Positions 17,440-27,239 are shown, numbered from the stretch's first letter. The stretch is DNA of 64,000 nt from Biomaibacter acetigenes (GCF_003691585.1 NZ_CP033169.1:2666001-2730000); one strand, 5' to 3'. Notes: generated by a model not told the origin, from the sequence alone. Numbers and translations are program-made.

Positions 17440-19632
17440 TCACACCAGCCTTGCACCTTTAAACTCCTCCACAACCCTGTCGGCCAGGCGGCTGTAACGC
17501 ATCAATGCCCTGTTGTTATGTATTGCTATGCTCAGGGCCTGTTTTGTGCCCACCAGTACCAGTAGTTTTTTCGCCCGGGTAATGGCCGTATAGAGCAGAT
17601 TTCTCTGAAGCATCACGTAGTGCTGAGTGGTGATGGGCATCACCACCGCCGAAAACTCGTTGCCCTGGCTCTTGTGGACCGAAAGGGCATAAGCCAGGCT
17701 GAGCTCTTCCAGGTCCTGGGCCTGATAAACCACTTCCCGATCCTGTCCGGGTTCGGTAAAGGCCACCAGCACTCTGCCCTCTTCATCAATCTTTATTATC
17801 CTCCCCAGGTCGCCGTTAAACACTTCCTTGTCATAATTGTTTTTTATTTGCATGACCCTGTCACCTTCCCGGAAGGTAAGGGAACGGAAGCGCCATTCCT
17901 TTTTACCCGTGTCAGGAGGATTTAAAAGCTGCTGCAGTTTTTCATTGAGGTTCATTACTCCAACTATTCCTTTTTTCATGGGGGTTATGACCTGAATATC
18001 TTCCATGGGATCAAGGCCGGCGTATCCCGGCAGTCTGGTTTTAACCAGGGCCAGAACGGTATTCAAAATCTCTTCCGGCGGGATCACCTGTTCAAAGAAA
18101 AAATCCTTGCCCTTTACATTGAGATACGGGAAAAATCCCTGATTTATCCTGTGGGCATTTACCACTATCATGCTTTCCCGGGCCTGCCGGAAAATCTCAT
18201 CCAGTACCACCACGGGTACTTTGCCGCTGGCTATAACTTCCCGGAGCACGCTGCCGGGGCCAACAGATGGAAGCTGGTCTTTGTCACCCACCAGGATGAG
18301 CCTTGCCCCGGGCTTCAATGCCGAAAGCAGGTGGTGCATCAGGATGATGTCCACCATGGAGGTCTCATCGACGATTATTACATCTTCATCCAGCGGTTCA
18401 TCCTGGTTTTTACCGAAGGCCATGCTTCCCTCTTCATAGGCCTTGTATTCCAGGAGGCGATGTATGGTTTTGGCTTCCTGCCCGGTGGCTTCCGCCATAC
18501 GCTTGGCGGCCCGGCCCGTGGGGGCTGCCAGGGCCACTTTGAGTTTTTGCCCCTGGAAAAATTCTATGAGGCTTTTCACCGTGGTGGTCTTGCCGGTTCC
18601 CGGGCCTCCTGTGATGACCAGGACGCCTGAAGATGCGGCCGCCTCCAGCGCTTCCCGCTGCCTTTTTGCAAGTTTAATGGAACATTTTTTCTCGATACGG
18701 TCAATGTGTTCTGCGGAAATCTTAAGGGGTTTGTCCCCCATGACGGCCAAAAGAAACAGCCGCCGAGCCACGGCCTTTTCCGAAAGATAAAAGCCTGCAA
18801 GGTAAATTTCCTCCCTGCCCCAGGTTTTTTCTATCACCACATCTTCTTTTTCCGCCAGTGCCCGTAGAGATTGTTCCAATAAAGATTCGTCTTCTATTTC
18901 CAGAAGATCCTTGGCTTTATGTATGAGTTCCTGTTTCGGCAGAAATACATGACCGTCTTCCGCGGCATTCAGAAGGGTATATTTCAGGCCTGAGGAGAGT
19001 CTCTCCGTAGAATTTTCGGCCATTCCCATCTTGAGGGCAATCTTATCGGCGGTCTTAAAACCTATACCGTAGACCTCGTCCGCCAGCCTGTAAGGGTTTT
19101 CTTTCAGGACTTCTATAGACTTTTCCCTGTACTTTTTATATACTTTTACAGCCACGCCCGGCCCTATACCGTATTGCTGCAAAAACAGCATTATCGCCCT
19201 GGTCTCCTGCTGTTCCCTGAAAGACTCCGCAATCATTTCTTTCCTTTTCTCGCCGATACCCTCCAATTCCAGAAGTTCATCGGGAGATTCCCCCAAAACC
19301 TCCAGGGATCTTTCGCCGAACTTCTCAACTATTTTTTTAGCTGTCACAGGCCCGATACCTCGGATTACTCCTGAAGCCAGATAATTTTCAATATCTTTTA
19401 TACCGGCGGGCATCACCGTCTCATAATACTCCACTTTGAGCTGGTATCCGTAATCCTTGTGCATCACCCAGTTCCCCCGGAGCTTGAGCACTTCCCCCAC
19501 TTCCAATGAGGGAAAATACCCGACGGCCGTCACTATGTCGTTATTCTCTTTTATAGAAACTCTTACTACTGTAAAGCAATTTTCCTCATTGTGATAGGAA
19601 ATCCTCTCTACGGTGCCTTCCATCTCCACCAT
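17440..19632 (-). CDS. recD2: ATP-dependent DNA helicase RecD2
   Basis: SF1B 5'-3' helicase, RecD-like but not part of RecBCD. N-terminal OB-like and helix-hairpin-helix region (about 1-320; SGVIRGIGPVTAKKIVEKFG, LELEGIGEKR, YGIGPGVAVK) is followed by the helicase core: Walker A GGPGTGKTTTVK, Walker B VDETSMVD, VGDKDQLPSVGPG, LDEIFRQ and the C-terminal ALSVHKSQGNEF and LLYTAITRAKK. Length (730 aa) is typical of Firmicute RecD2. ATG at 19632 with GGAG eight bases upstream is preferred over GTG 19641. Roles in replication and mismatch or recombinational repair are known in Bacillus and Deinococcus. Confidence 0.95.
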   Translation of the reverse strand: MVEMEGTVERISYHNEENCFTVVRVSIKENNDIVTAVGYFPSLEVGEVLKLRGNWVMHKDYGYQLKVEYYETVMPAGIKDIENYLASGVIRGIGPVTAKKIVEKFGERSLEVLGESPDELLELEGIGEKRKEMIAESFREQQETRAIMLFLQQYGIGPGVAVKVYKKYREKSIEVLKENPYRLADEVYGIGFKTADKIALKMGMAENSTERLSSGLKYTLLNAAEDGHVFLPKQELIHKAKDLLEIEDESLLEQSLRALAEKEDVVIEKTWGREEIYLAGFYLSEKAVARRLFLLAVMGDKPLKISAEHIDRIEKKCSIKLAKRQREALEAAASSGVLVITGGPGTGKTTTVKSLIEFFQGQKLKVALAAPTGRAAKRMAEATGQEAKTIHRLLEYKAYEEGSMAFGKNQDEPLDEDVIIVDETSMVDIILMHHLLSALKPGARLILVGDKDQLPSVGPGSVLREVIASGKVPVVVLDEIFRQARESMIVVNAHRINQGFFPYLNVKGKDFFFEQVIPPEEILNTVLALVKTRLPGYAGLDPMEDIQVITPMKKGIVGVMNLNEKLQQLLNPPDTGKKEWRFRSLTFREGDRVMQIKNNYDKEVFNGDLGRIIKIDEEGRVLVAFTEPGQDREVVYQAQDLEELSLAYALSVHKSQGNEFSAVVMPITTQHYVMLQRNLLYTAITRAKKLLVLVGTKQALSIAIHNNRALMRYSRLADRVVEEFKGARLV

Positions 19633-19641
19633 GCGGCCCAC

Positions 19642-20010
19642 TCCTGATGTGAAATTATCTTTAAAAGGCCAGGAAAAATCCTGCGTTCATTGTACCATTT
19701 TTTTATGTATCGTGCAACATAGCCCTCTAATTTTCGAGGTTCGAGATTCGAAGTTCGAGGTTTGATTAAGTTGGAATTGTCCTTTATGGCAATTCCCTCT
19801 ATTCGAATTACGAACGTCTAACTTCGAGCATGCCGTCTCCTTCTTTTCTTTGTCTGACCTCCGGCTTCCAGCTTCCGGCCTCCGAATTTTGCCAGATTCC
19901 AAAAAAGAGGAAAAGGTGGACTTTTGTCGAATAAAATAGTGTTTTAGCAAATAAATTCTAGTAAAAGAATTTAATGAATTTTGAATAAGTGAATAAATAG
20001 TGCCTGGCAC
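19642..20010. repeat. Intergenic island of TTCGA-type degenerate repeats
   Basis: The 370-base gap between divergent recD2 and the GH18 gene has no convincing gene. It contains tandem and inverted TTCGAGG/TTCGAAG units (19732-19763), ATTCGAATTACGAACG (from 19800), a CTTCCGGC/CTTCCAGC run (19858-19887) and short hairpins such as GGAATTG/CAATTCC (19773-19795). Similar text occurs at 31313-31345 and inside the 3' end of nnr (2105-2134). These look like a dispersed genomic repeat. Confidence 0.6.
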
Positions 20011-20012
20011 CT

Positions 20013-21692
20013 TTGGAGGGATACCTTATTTTAAGAAAAATTTTTCTTGTCCTGGTCCTTATTTTTGCAGCTTCATATTATACCTTGCTTTTTATGAGCC
20101 TTAATTCAGTTTCGGTATATTCCGGGGGAAAGCCCGTCCTGGTTATAGAAAATAAGGTTTTCGAAAGTATCCAACCATTTATCATGGAAAACGGACATGT
20201 CCTGATTTCATATAATATTATAAAGGAAAATCTTGATCCCTATATTTTCTGGGACCCGGGAGAAAACAAGGTCACCATCACCACATATAACAAGACGGTC
20301 CGCCTGAAGACCGACAGCCTCACGGCCATGATAAACACAAAACCTGTAGAGATCTCATTTCCGGTAAAAGTACTGGATGAGCCGTACATACCTATAAGGC
20401 TTCTGGAAGAACTCTATGGAATAAGTGTCAAAGTATTATCCGAGCACAACAGGGTTATTATCGATAAACAACACCCCGTCAGGAAAATGGCCGGGATTCG
20501 AGGGCGGGAAATTGCAGTTAAACTTTCCCCGTCATGGTTTTCCCCGACGGTGGAGAAAATGAAACAAGGCCAAAAGCTTATTGTTTACGGCAATGAAAAA
20601 GGATGGTACCAGGTGAGGACCGAAGATGGTGTGGTAGGTTTTGTGCCCGGGAAAAAATTGGAGGTTTTTGAAATGAATTTCGAGCTGAAAAAAGCTCCTG
20701 AACAGTTTAAGTGGAATCCCGGCCGTGGAAAGCTCAATATGGTGTGGGACTACATTCGCAGTAGCACTCCCGATATGCGTCGGGAAAAAGCTCCTAAGGG
20801 CCTCGATATAATTTCCCCCACCTGGTTTTCTATCACCGATGGCAGGGGCACCATCGAAAGCAAGGCCGATATATCATATATAGAATGGGCCCACAAGAAT
20901 AACCTGGCGGTATGGGCTCTGATTGACAACAGTTTTGATCCGGACATAACCCATGAATTTTTAGAAAGCTCCGAAACACGGGAAACCATCATCCGCCAGA
21001 TTCTCATGTATGCCGAGCTGTTTCATTTGGATGGCATAAATATAGATTTTGAAAACATCAAGCTGGAGGATAAACGCCTTCTGGTGCAGTTCATGCGGGA
21101 GCTTGTACCTATAATGCATGAAGCCGGCATCACCGTATCCCAGGATATCACCGTAAAATCCCAGAGCGCCAACTGGTCTTTGTGCTATGACCGTAAAGAA
21201 CTCGGGAAAACCGTGGACTATCTGATTTTAATGGCATATGACGAACACTGGGCCAGCAGCCCCGAAAGCGGTTCGGTGGCTTCCATAGGCTGGGTGGAGC
21301 GTGGAATAAAGTCACTTCTGGAAGATGTTCCTCCCGAAAAAGTGATTCTTGGCTTGCCTTTCTATACCCGGGAATGGGAAGAAACCCCGGGGTCTGACGG
21401 AACACCCGTGGTAAAATCTAAAGCTCTTTCCATGGCTCAGGCCCGGGAAACTCTGAAAAAAAATAAAGCCCGAATGTCATGGGATGAAACTTCCGGACAG
21501 AATTTTGCCTATTATACTAAGGGAGATTCAGTTTACAAAATCTGGCTTGAAGATGAAAGATCCATCAAGCTCAAGACTTCACTTGTAAAGAAATATAATC
21601 TTGCGGGGACAGCCGCCTGGAGAAAGGGCTTTGAGGAACCCGCCATATGGGATGTGATTTTTGAAGTTTTAAAAAGCCCGGGCAAGATTTAA
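20013..21692 (+). CDS. GH18-family cell-wall/spore hydrolase with copper-amine-oxidase-like and SH3 domains
   Basis: Secreted or membrane-anchored glycosidase. A hydrophobic signal or anchor segment (KIFLVLVLIFAASYYTLLFM) is followed by a copper-amine-oxidase N-like domain (about 35-155), an SH3b domain (about 165-222, GQKLIVYGNEKGWYQVR) and a GH18 barrel (about 230-555). The catalytic motif DGINIDFE (Glu347 counted from TTG 20013) is complete, and the layout resembles SleL/YaaH-type spore cortex hydrolases. The start is unclear: the only start codon is TTG 20013, without a ribosome site; GGAGGG at 20015-20020 is seven bases ahead of an ATT (20028), which may be the true initiator. Promoter not obvious. 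Confidence 0.88.
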   Translation: MEGYLILRKIFLVLVLIFAASYYTLLFMSLNSVSVYSGGKPVLVIENKVFESIQPFIMENGHVLISYNIIKENLDPYIFWDPGENKVTITTYNKTVRLKTDSLTAMINTKPVEISFPVKVLDEPYIPIRLLEELYGISVKVLSEHNRVIIDKQHPVRKMAGIRGREIAVKLSPSWFSPTVEKMKQGQKLIVYGNEKGWYQVRTEDGVVGFVPGKKLEVFEMNFELKKAPEQFKWNPGRGKLNMVWDYIRSSTPDMRREKAPKGLDIISPTWFSITDGRGTIESKADISYIEWAHKNNLAVWALIDNSFDPDITHEFLESSETRETIIRQILMYAELFHLDGINIDFENIKLEDKRLLVQFMRELVPIMHEAGITVSQDITVKSQSANWSLCYDRKELGKTVDYLILMAYDEHWASSPESGSVASIGWVERGIKSLLEDVPPEKVILGLPFYTREWEETPGSDGTPVVKSKALSMAQARETLKKNKARMSWDETSGQNFAYYTKGDSVYKIWLEDERSIKLKTSLVKKYNLAGTAAWRKGFEEPAIWDVIFEVLKSPGKI

Positions 21693-21693
21693 C

Positions 21694-23391
21694 TTATTTC
21701 AAATTTTTTTTAAACTGAACAACCTTGTTTCTACCATCCTGCTTGGCCCCAAACAAGAGTGCATTGTCTGCTTTCCTCACCAGGTCATCCACCGAAAGGG
21801 CATCGTCAGGATAGGATGCCACACCGGCGCTCACCGTAATGTATAGACTTTTGCCTGAAACGGTTCTGGAAAGTTCGGTTTTTTCCACCACTTGCCTTAT
21901 CCTTTCGGCGATGCCCGCAGCTTCCACTGACGATATATCCGGCAGTATGATGACAAATTCTTCACCGCCATAGCGTCCTACCACATCTTTTTCACGCACA
22001 TTGTCTTTTAAGACTTTTGCTAAATTCTGTAAAATTTCATCGCCTATCAAGTGGCCGTACATGTCATTAATGGTTTTAAAATGGTCCACATCTATGATAA
22101 TGAGGCTGAAAAAGCCGCCCTTGTATTTTACCCTGTTAACCTGGCGCTCCAGTTCATCATAAATGTAGCGGTAATTATATAGTTTTGTCAGGCCGTCGGT
22201 GATGGCCATCTGGGCCGTCCTGTCGAAAAGTCTGGCATTGGAAATGGCCACAGCCGCCTGGCTTGCCAGAATGCTCATCAAGGTGAGGTGTTTCTGTGTA
22301 TAAACAAAGTTTTTCGAACTGGTAAGGGAAATGGCCCCTATGAGTTCGCTGCCGCTTATCAGGGGAACGACCATCATGGACTTGGTATCTTGGGGCAGGC
22401 CTACAACATGAAAAAATCTGGGGTCTTTTTGACAATTATTTACAATTTCACCCTTCCCCTTTAAAAGACTGGAACCAGTGATTCCTTCTCCCGGTTTTAT
22501 CCTTACATCTCTAAACTTGCTGTCACAGAAACCGTCATACACCGCAGGCACCAGAGCATTCTGCCGGTATATATACAAGCATGCCGTGTCCCAGGGGGCC
22601 AGATTTTCTATGGATACCAGCACAATTTCCAGTACTTCATCTATGTCCAGGGTGGATGTCATGGTAGCTGCTACATCATAAAGGGCACGAAGTTCCCGGT
22701 TGGTGGCTATGAGGTTCATGTATAATCTGTAAATATACACAATTATTATGTAAGGAACAAAAACAAGAAATATGGCGTAAAGGCCAAGACGATTATAGGT
22801 TTCCGACATGATTATACCTGCCGGTACCGCTATTATATAGGTTGTGGCATCATTTATTAAAGACTGCCCCAGTTTTAAAAAGGGCTTCTTATTCCTGTCC
22901 AGGTATATGTAAGCTTCCACCATAAGATTATTCAAAAAAAAATATACCAGTATTGCTACACCTCGGGCTAAAGCAGTATAAATTGTACCATTGCCCGCAA
23001 AGATTTTAACCGCAAGGAAATAAGAACCGATCGCTCCAAAAAAACTTATCATGTACTGCCCTATATTAAAAAATATGAGGCGAAATTTTTCCTTGAATTC
23101 ATACCTCCTGCGCAGGTAGCCCTGGGTAATAAGGGTGCTCAAAAACTTCATGACAGCGGCAGGAATGGGACCAAAAATTAACACAGAAGCATATACGAAT
23201 CCGAATTCCATTGTTAAATAGCTCTGATTAATATTTATTGCATGAAGCTCCGATATCATCATAAGTATCAGAAATGTCAGGAAGTGTTCCCATGATTGCT
23301 GCATTGTAAAACCGTAAATTCCGATAAATGTAAATAATAGCCCGAGACCAAGCCCTGCCACTAACCAGGCATATTTTTTTACAGAAAGCAT
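21694..23391 (-). CDS. Membrane GAF-GGDEF diguanylate cyclase
   Basis: Synthesises cyclic di-GMP. The first 215 residues contain about six to seven hydrophobic segments (a MASE-like sensor), residues about 235-390 are a GAF domain (TLDIDEVLEIVLVSIENL ... VPLISGSELIGAISL), and 395-560 a GGDEF domain with ITDGLTKLYNYRY, IDVDHFKTINDMYGH and an intact GGEEF catalytic loop. A classical RxxD I-site is not seen four residues upstream of GGEEF. Convergent with the GH18 gene (one base apart); a terminator upstream separates it from the GT2 gene. Confidence 0.93.
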   Translation of the reverse strand: MLSVKKYAWLVAGLGLGLLFTFIGIYGFTMQQSWEHFLTFLILMMISELHAININQSYLTMEFGFVYASVLIFGPIPAAVMKFLSTLITQGYLRRRYEFKEKFRLIFFNIGQYMISFFGAIGSYFLAVKIFAGNGTIYTALARGVAILVYFFLNNLMVEAYIYLDRNKKPFLKLGQSLINDATTYIIAVPAGIIMSETYNRLGLYAIFLVFVPYIIIVYIYRLYMNLIATNRELRALYDVAATMTSTLDIDEVLEIVLVSIENLAPWDTACLYIYRQNALVPAVYDGFCDSKFRDVRIKPGEGITGSSLLKGKGEIVNNCQKDPRFFHVVGLPQDTKSMMVVPLISGSELIGAISLTSSKNFVYTQKHLTLMSILASQAAVAISNARLFDRTAQMAITDGLTKLYNYRYIYDELERQVNRVKYKGGFFSLIIIDVDHFKTINDMYGHLIGDEILQNLAKVLKDNVREKDVVGRYGGEEFVIILPDISSVEAAGIAERIRQVVEKTELSRTVSGKSLYITVSAGVASYPDDALSVDDLVRKADNALLFGAKQDGRNKVVQFKKNLK

Positions 23392-23458
23392 GTATATGCC
23401 CCCAAATATTTATTTTTATATATATTCTACACAAATAGTATATTTCCTTTTTTGATGT

Positions 23459-23487
23459 AAAAAAAAAGACCCTCAACTTTCAGGGTC
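23459..23487 (-). terminator. Terminator after the GT2 gene
   Basis: GACCCT / AGGGTC stem with eight-base loop followed on the minus strand by nine T. It ends the degS-degU-GT2 transcript ahead of the GGDEF gene. Confidence 0.8.
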
Positions 23488-23608
23488 AACACCACGAAAG
23501 AAAGGGGGGGCATAAAAAGAACTAAGGGGTAAAACTTTGAGAAGAAATAGGGCTTTTACAATTATAATTATAAGATGTATTGGAAAAAATTGATATCACT
23601 CGGTTGTC

Positions 23609-24067
23609 CTAATTTTTATAGTTTTTTAGACCCATTTCGACACTTTTCTGTCCTTGAAAAAAAATGTCATCAATGTGTTCGGGATATGCAACTAAATCAA
23701 TGAAGAGTATCACCGGTTTATCAATATATTTCAATACTTCCTGCATACATGCTTTTGAAGGCAAATCCGGAAGCATCAACACCTTCAATCCCGGAAAAGT
23801 TAGTGAAAGTTTTTCAAGGATCTCTGTTGTCTGGTCTGAAGAACCACCATCAACAATCCAGAGTTCATCCGAGTGATTGAGGTAGTGTCGGTAAAAGTTC
23901 CTGACAATGCCTTCTATTCTTTCCTGGGCGTTTTTGACGATAATCACTGTTTCGTGTTTTATTTCGGGGTTTTTGTGAAAAAATACCATGATTAAACTCT
24001 GAAACACATATAACACTCCGAACACGGCAAGTACCGTCATAAAGATGAATTTAATGTCGAAAGGCAC
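23609..24067 (-). CDS. Small membrane-anchored GT2-like glycosyltransferase domain protein
   Basis: 152 residues: one N-terminal membrane segment (IKFIFMTVLAVFGVLYVFQSLIMVFF) then a truncated GT-A-like fold with TVIIVKNAQERIEGIVRN, ELWIVDGGSSDQTTEILEKL and ILFIDLVAYPEH. The DGSSxD-type nucleotide motif is clear, but the acceptor half of a normal GT2 enzyme is absent, so a catalytic role is uncertain. GTG start with GGGGGGG six bases upstream. Follows degU by about 70 bases and probably belongs to the same transcript. Confidence 0.7.
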   Translation of the reverse strand: MPFDIKFIFMTVLAVFGVLYVFQSLIMVFFHKNPEIKHETVIIVKNAQERIEGIVRNFYRHYLNHSDELWIVDGGSSDQTTEILEKLSLTFPGLKVLMLPDLPSKACMQEVLKYIDKPVILFIDLVAYPEHIDDIFFQGQKSVEMGLKNYKN

Positions 24068-24133
24068 GTTTTTCCCCCCCCTATCTTAAAGCTCTTTTAT
24101 ATTCATATTATTCGGAGGGGGGTAGCGCCGTTA

Positions 24134-24775
24134 CTATACCAGCTTGTTTTTAAGTGCGAAAACTGCCACCTGAGTTCTGTCCTGAAGGTCTAATTTTCTC
24201 AAAATACTACTCACATGGTTTTTGACGGTTTTTTCACTGATGCCGAGCTTGTTTGCAATCTCGTTGTTGTTCATGCCGTCGGCTATGTATGCCATGACTT
24301 CCTTTTCCCTGGCTGTGAGCGGTTTCCTGGCGCCGGCTATGGGTTGGGTTATGCGGTTGTATTCGGCTATCAGCGCCCGGGTAAGGTTGGGCTGAATGTA
24401 GGTTTCCCCGCGGTTGACAGACCTTACGGCATCTATCAAGCCCTTAGGGTCTATATCCTTAAGTATGTATCCCGATACTCCCATCTTGATGAGCTCCAGA
24501 AGATATTCCCGGTCGTCATAGATTGTAAGGATTATTATCTTTGTGTCCACTCGATCCTTCTTTAATATTTTTGTGACTTCTATGCCGTTCATCTGCGGCA
24601 TATTGATATCCAGCAGAACCACCCGGGGTTTTTTTGCCTTTATCTCTTGAACGGCAGAGGGACCATCCGAAGCCTCTCCTACTACTTCGATATCTTCCTC
24701 CATCTCCAGTATTTTTTTAAGACCCTTGCGTACCAGCACATGGTCATCAGCCAGAACCACTGATATCTTGTTCAT
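24134..24775 (-). CDS. degU: NarL/LuxR-family response regulator, DegU-like
   Basis: Receiver domain (1-120) with ADDHVLVRKGL, phospho-acceptor Asp in VVLLDINMPQMNGIE, conserved Thr and Lys (LTIYDD, YILKD); a C-terminal LuxR helix-turn-helix (about 150-210) has LTAREKEVMAYIADGMNNNEIANKLGISEKTVKNHVSSI. High similarity in order and motif to Bacillus DegU. Starts 15 bases after the sensor kinase; GGAGGGAGA precedes the ATG. Expected targets are exoenzymes, motility or biofilm functions. Confidence 0.92.
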   Translation of the reverse strand: MNKISVVLADDHVLVRKGLKKILEMEEDIEVVGEASDGPSAVQEIKAKKPRVVLLDINMPQMNGIEVTKILKKDRVDTKIIILTIYDDREYLLELIKMGVSGYILKDIDPKGLIDAVRSVNRGETYIQPNLTRALIAEYNRITQPIAGARKPLTAREKEVMAYIADGMNNNEIANKLGISEKTVKNHVSSILRKLDLQDRTQVAVFALKNKLV

Positions 24776-24790
24776 CTCAGTCTCCCTCCT

Positions 24791-25945
24791 CTATTTTCCC
24801 TTTACGGGAATTGTAATAAAAATTTTCGTACCCTTGCCCGGAGCGGATTCTATGTTTAGTGAACCATTTAAAAGTTCAGTGCGTTCTTTTATGCTCATAA
24901 GCCCAAAGTGGTCCTGCATTTCGGAATCGTCCGTCCGGGTATTTAATTCAAACCCGCTGCCATCGTCAGCTATAATGAGATTTATCAGGCCCTTCCCGGT
25001 TTCAAGTTTTATAACCGCATTTTTTGCGCCGGCATGTTTTTTTATGTTTGAAAGGGCTTCCTGGATTATCCTGAACAGTGTGACTTCTATGCTTGAGTCC
25101 ATCCTCATTTTATCGCCAAATATTTTGAAATCGGTATTTATTCCGGTGTCTTCCTGGAATTCGGAGCATGAACGTCTTACCACTGCCTCGAGTCCCAGGT
25201 CATCCAGGGCTGAAGGTCTTAGATTAAATATAATCTTGCGCAGTTCCTTGAGGGAACCCCTTACAATCTCTTTCAACTCTTTAAGTTCCCGTTTTGCCCT
25301 GTCTATGTCTTTTTCAAAGAGTTTTTCGCATATCTCTGCCTGGATTATAATATTTGCCATGGTTTGGGCCGGACCGTCGTGGATATCCCTGGCTACCCGC
25401 CTTCGTTCCTCTTCCTGGGCTTTAATGATCTGGGATGCAAAGTTACGCTTTTGGGCCGCATCAGTAAGCTGATCTGAGATATCCTCCAGATTGCCCTTGA
25501 GAAAGCTCAGGGCGACCCCCACCTGCATTGTGAGATGCTCGGCCTGGTTCAGGATGGTCATCATGCTTTTATAATTTCTTTCCAGGTCGTCTCTTTTTTC
25601 TCTAAGCTGGGCCTCCCTTTCCTTTTCGAGAGATAGCTTTATCTGAATATCCCTGGCTTCTTCGTAAGCGTTTTTTATGTCATGTTCACTATATTTCTTA
25701 AAATCCCGGCTTACCATCATGAGCTTGAATCTCACTGCTTTTTCCTGCTTTTCCAGAGCATCGACCCTTTCTATGGTCTCTTTTGCCCTCTGTTTTACCT
25801 GGAGCAGTTCTTTTTCAAGACGTTCACATTCGCGCTTTGAGTGCTCCGCTATGTTGAAAATTTCCTTCTGGCCTTTTTCCACCGCCTCTATAGTAGAGTC
25901 AATAATTTTATTGAGGTAAAATATTTCCAGCCGGTTTTTTTTCAG
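24791..25945 (-). CDS. degS: Cytoplasmic sensor histidine kinase, DegS-like, with probable CTG start
   Basis: N-terminal coiled coil (about 1-190) of the DegS sensor type, then the HisKA_3 dimerisation box EEERRRVARDIHDGPAQTMAN with phospho-His, and an HATPase domain (ALSNIKKHAGAKNAVI, DDGSGF, GLMSIKERTELL, GKGTKIFI). No membrane segment. The first ordinary start codon (GTG 25882) has no ribosome site and would cut conserved residues. The open frame extends to a CTG at 25945 with GGGGGGTGG six bases ahead, adding 21 residues (YLNKIIDSTIEAVEKG...) that align with the Bacillus DegS N terminus. I therefore propose CTG initiation. Confidence 0.88.
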   Translation of the reverse strand: MKKNRLEIFYLNKIIDSTIEAVEKGQKEIFNIAEHSKRECERLEKELLQVKQRAKETIERVDALEKQEKAVRFKLMMVSRDFKKYSEHDIKNAYEEARDIQIKLSLEKEREAQLREKRDDLERNYKSMMTILNQAEHLTMQVGVALSFLKGNLEDISDQLTDAAQKRNFASQIIKAQEEERRRVARDIHDGPAQTMANIIIQAEICEKLFEKDIDRAKRELKELKEIVRGSLKELRKIIFNLRPSALDDLGLEAVVRRSCSEFQEDTGINTDFKIFGDKMRMDSSIEVTLFRIIQEALSNIKKHAGAKNAVIKLETGKGLINLIIADDGSGFELNTRTDDSEMQDHFGLMSIKERTELLNGSLNIESAPGKGTKIFITIPVKGK

Positions 25946-26006
25946 ACGGGACCACCCCCCTTATCAGATAATATTCGACAAAGCCAGCGTATTTCCTTCT
26001 TTTTAA

Positions 26007-26034
26007 CAAAAATAGCAGCCATTTACAGGCTGCT
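26007..26034 (-). terminator. Terminator of metK
   Basis: AGCAGCC / GGCTGCT stem spanning the metK stop codon, followed by ATTTTTG on the minus strand. Confidence 0.8.
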
Positions 26035-27219
26035 GGCTTGTTTCTTCAAAATTTCAGCTTTATCGGTTTTTTCCCAGGAAAGATCCAGGTCGGACCTTCC
26101 AAAGTGGCCGTAAGTTGCCACCTGCTTGTATATGGGCCTTCTCAGGTCCAGGTCTCTGATAATGGCTCCGGGTCGCAGGTCAAAGTTTTCTACAATAAGT
26201 TTCTGGATTTTTTCATCGGATATGACTCCGGTACCGAAAGTGTCGACCATGATGGATACAGGATGTGAAACTCCTATGGCATATGCCACCTGGACTTCAC
26301 ATTTTTTTGCCAGGCCTGCGGCCACGATATTCTTGGCTACATATCTTGCAGCATATGCTGCAGAGCGGTCCACCTTTGTGGGATCCTTGCCGGAAAAGGC
26401 TCCTCCTCCGTGCCGGGCATAGCCGCCGTAAGTATCCACTATTATTTTGCGGCCTGTAAGCCCCGAATCCCCGTGGGGTCCTCCTACCACGAACCTCCCG
26501 GTAGGATTCACATATATTTTGGTGGCGCTGTCCATGAGGTGTTCCGGCACAACTTTTTTTATCACATGCTCGATGATATCAGCTTTAAGAGTTGACAGTT
26601 CCACCGCTGATTTATGCTGGGCAGAAACCACAATCTTGTCCACTCTCACGGGCTTCGAATCCACATATTGAACCGTTACCTGGGTTTTACCATCGGGCCG
26701 CAGATACGTGAGCAATTTTGATTTTCGCACTTCCGACAGCCTCCTGGCAAGCTTGTGGGCCAGGGAAATGGGCATTGGCATAAGCTCCGGCGTTTCATCT
26801 ACCGCAAAGCCGAACATCATACCCTGGTCGCCGGCTCCTATCCTGTCCAGGTCATCATGGGCTTCCCGGTCTTCCCTTAGCTCATAGGCGTTGTCGATGC
26901 CCATGGCGATGTCCGGAGATTGTTCATCAATGGATGTAATTACAGCACATGTGTCACAGTCAAATCCGAATTTTGCCCGGGTGTATCCTATTTCCCTTAT
27001 GGTGTCCCGGGTGATTTTGGGTATATCCACATAACAGTCTGTGGTTATTTCCCCCATAACCATCACAAGGCCCGTAGTGACGGCGGTCTCGCAAGCTACC
27101 CGTGCATAGGGGTCTTTTTCGAAAATGGCATCCAGTATGGCATCGGAAACCTGGTCGCATATCTTGTCGGGATGACCTTCTGTAACCGACTCTGAAGTAA
27201 ACAAGAAATCCTTTCCCAT
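26023..27219 (-). CDS. metK: S-adenosylmethionine synthetase
   Basis: Makes SAM from methionine and ATP. The N-terminal [34 protein letters not shown] signature and the P-loop-like [18 protein letters not shown] are all intact over 398 residues. ATG at 27219 with AAGGAGGT is preferred. The start lies 21 bases after the HEAT-like gene, so metK is read from an upstream promoter; no SAM riboswitch is visible directly ahead of it. Its product feeds the methylthioadenosine salvage genes at 28902-30394 and the methyltransferase at 14671-15642. Confidence 0.97.
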   Translation of the reverse strand: MGKDFLFTSESVTEGHPDKICDQVSDAILDAIFEKDPYARVACETAVTTGLVMVMGEITTDCYVDIPKITRDTIREIGYTRAKFGFDCDTCAVITSIDEQSPDIAMGIDNAYELREDREAHDDLDRIGAGDQGMMFGFAVDETPELMPMPISLAHKLARRLSEVRKSKLLTYLRPDGKTQVTVQYVDSKPVRVDKIVVSAQHKSAVELSTLKADIIEHVIKKVVPEHLMDSATKIYVNPTGRFVVGGPHGDSGLTGRKIIVDTYGGYARHGGGAFSGKDPTKVDRSAAYAARYVAKNIVAAGLAKKCEVQVAYAIGVSHPVSIMVDTFGTGVISDEKIQKLIVENFDLRPGAIIRDLDLRRPIYKQVATYGHFGRSDLDLSWEKTDKAEILKKQASSL

Positions 27220-27239
27220 TTTATACCTCCTTTTTAATA

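Noticed and set aside
19687-20010. A 107-codon minus-strand frame in the recD2/GH18 gap
   Set aside because: It is built from the TTCGA and CTTCCGG repeat text, has no domain or ribosome site, and its composition is unlike protein-coding DNA here.
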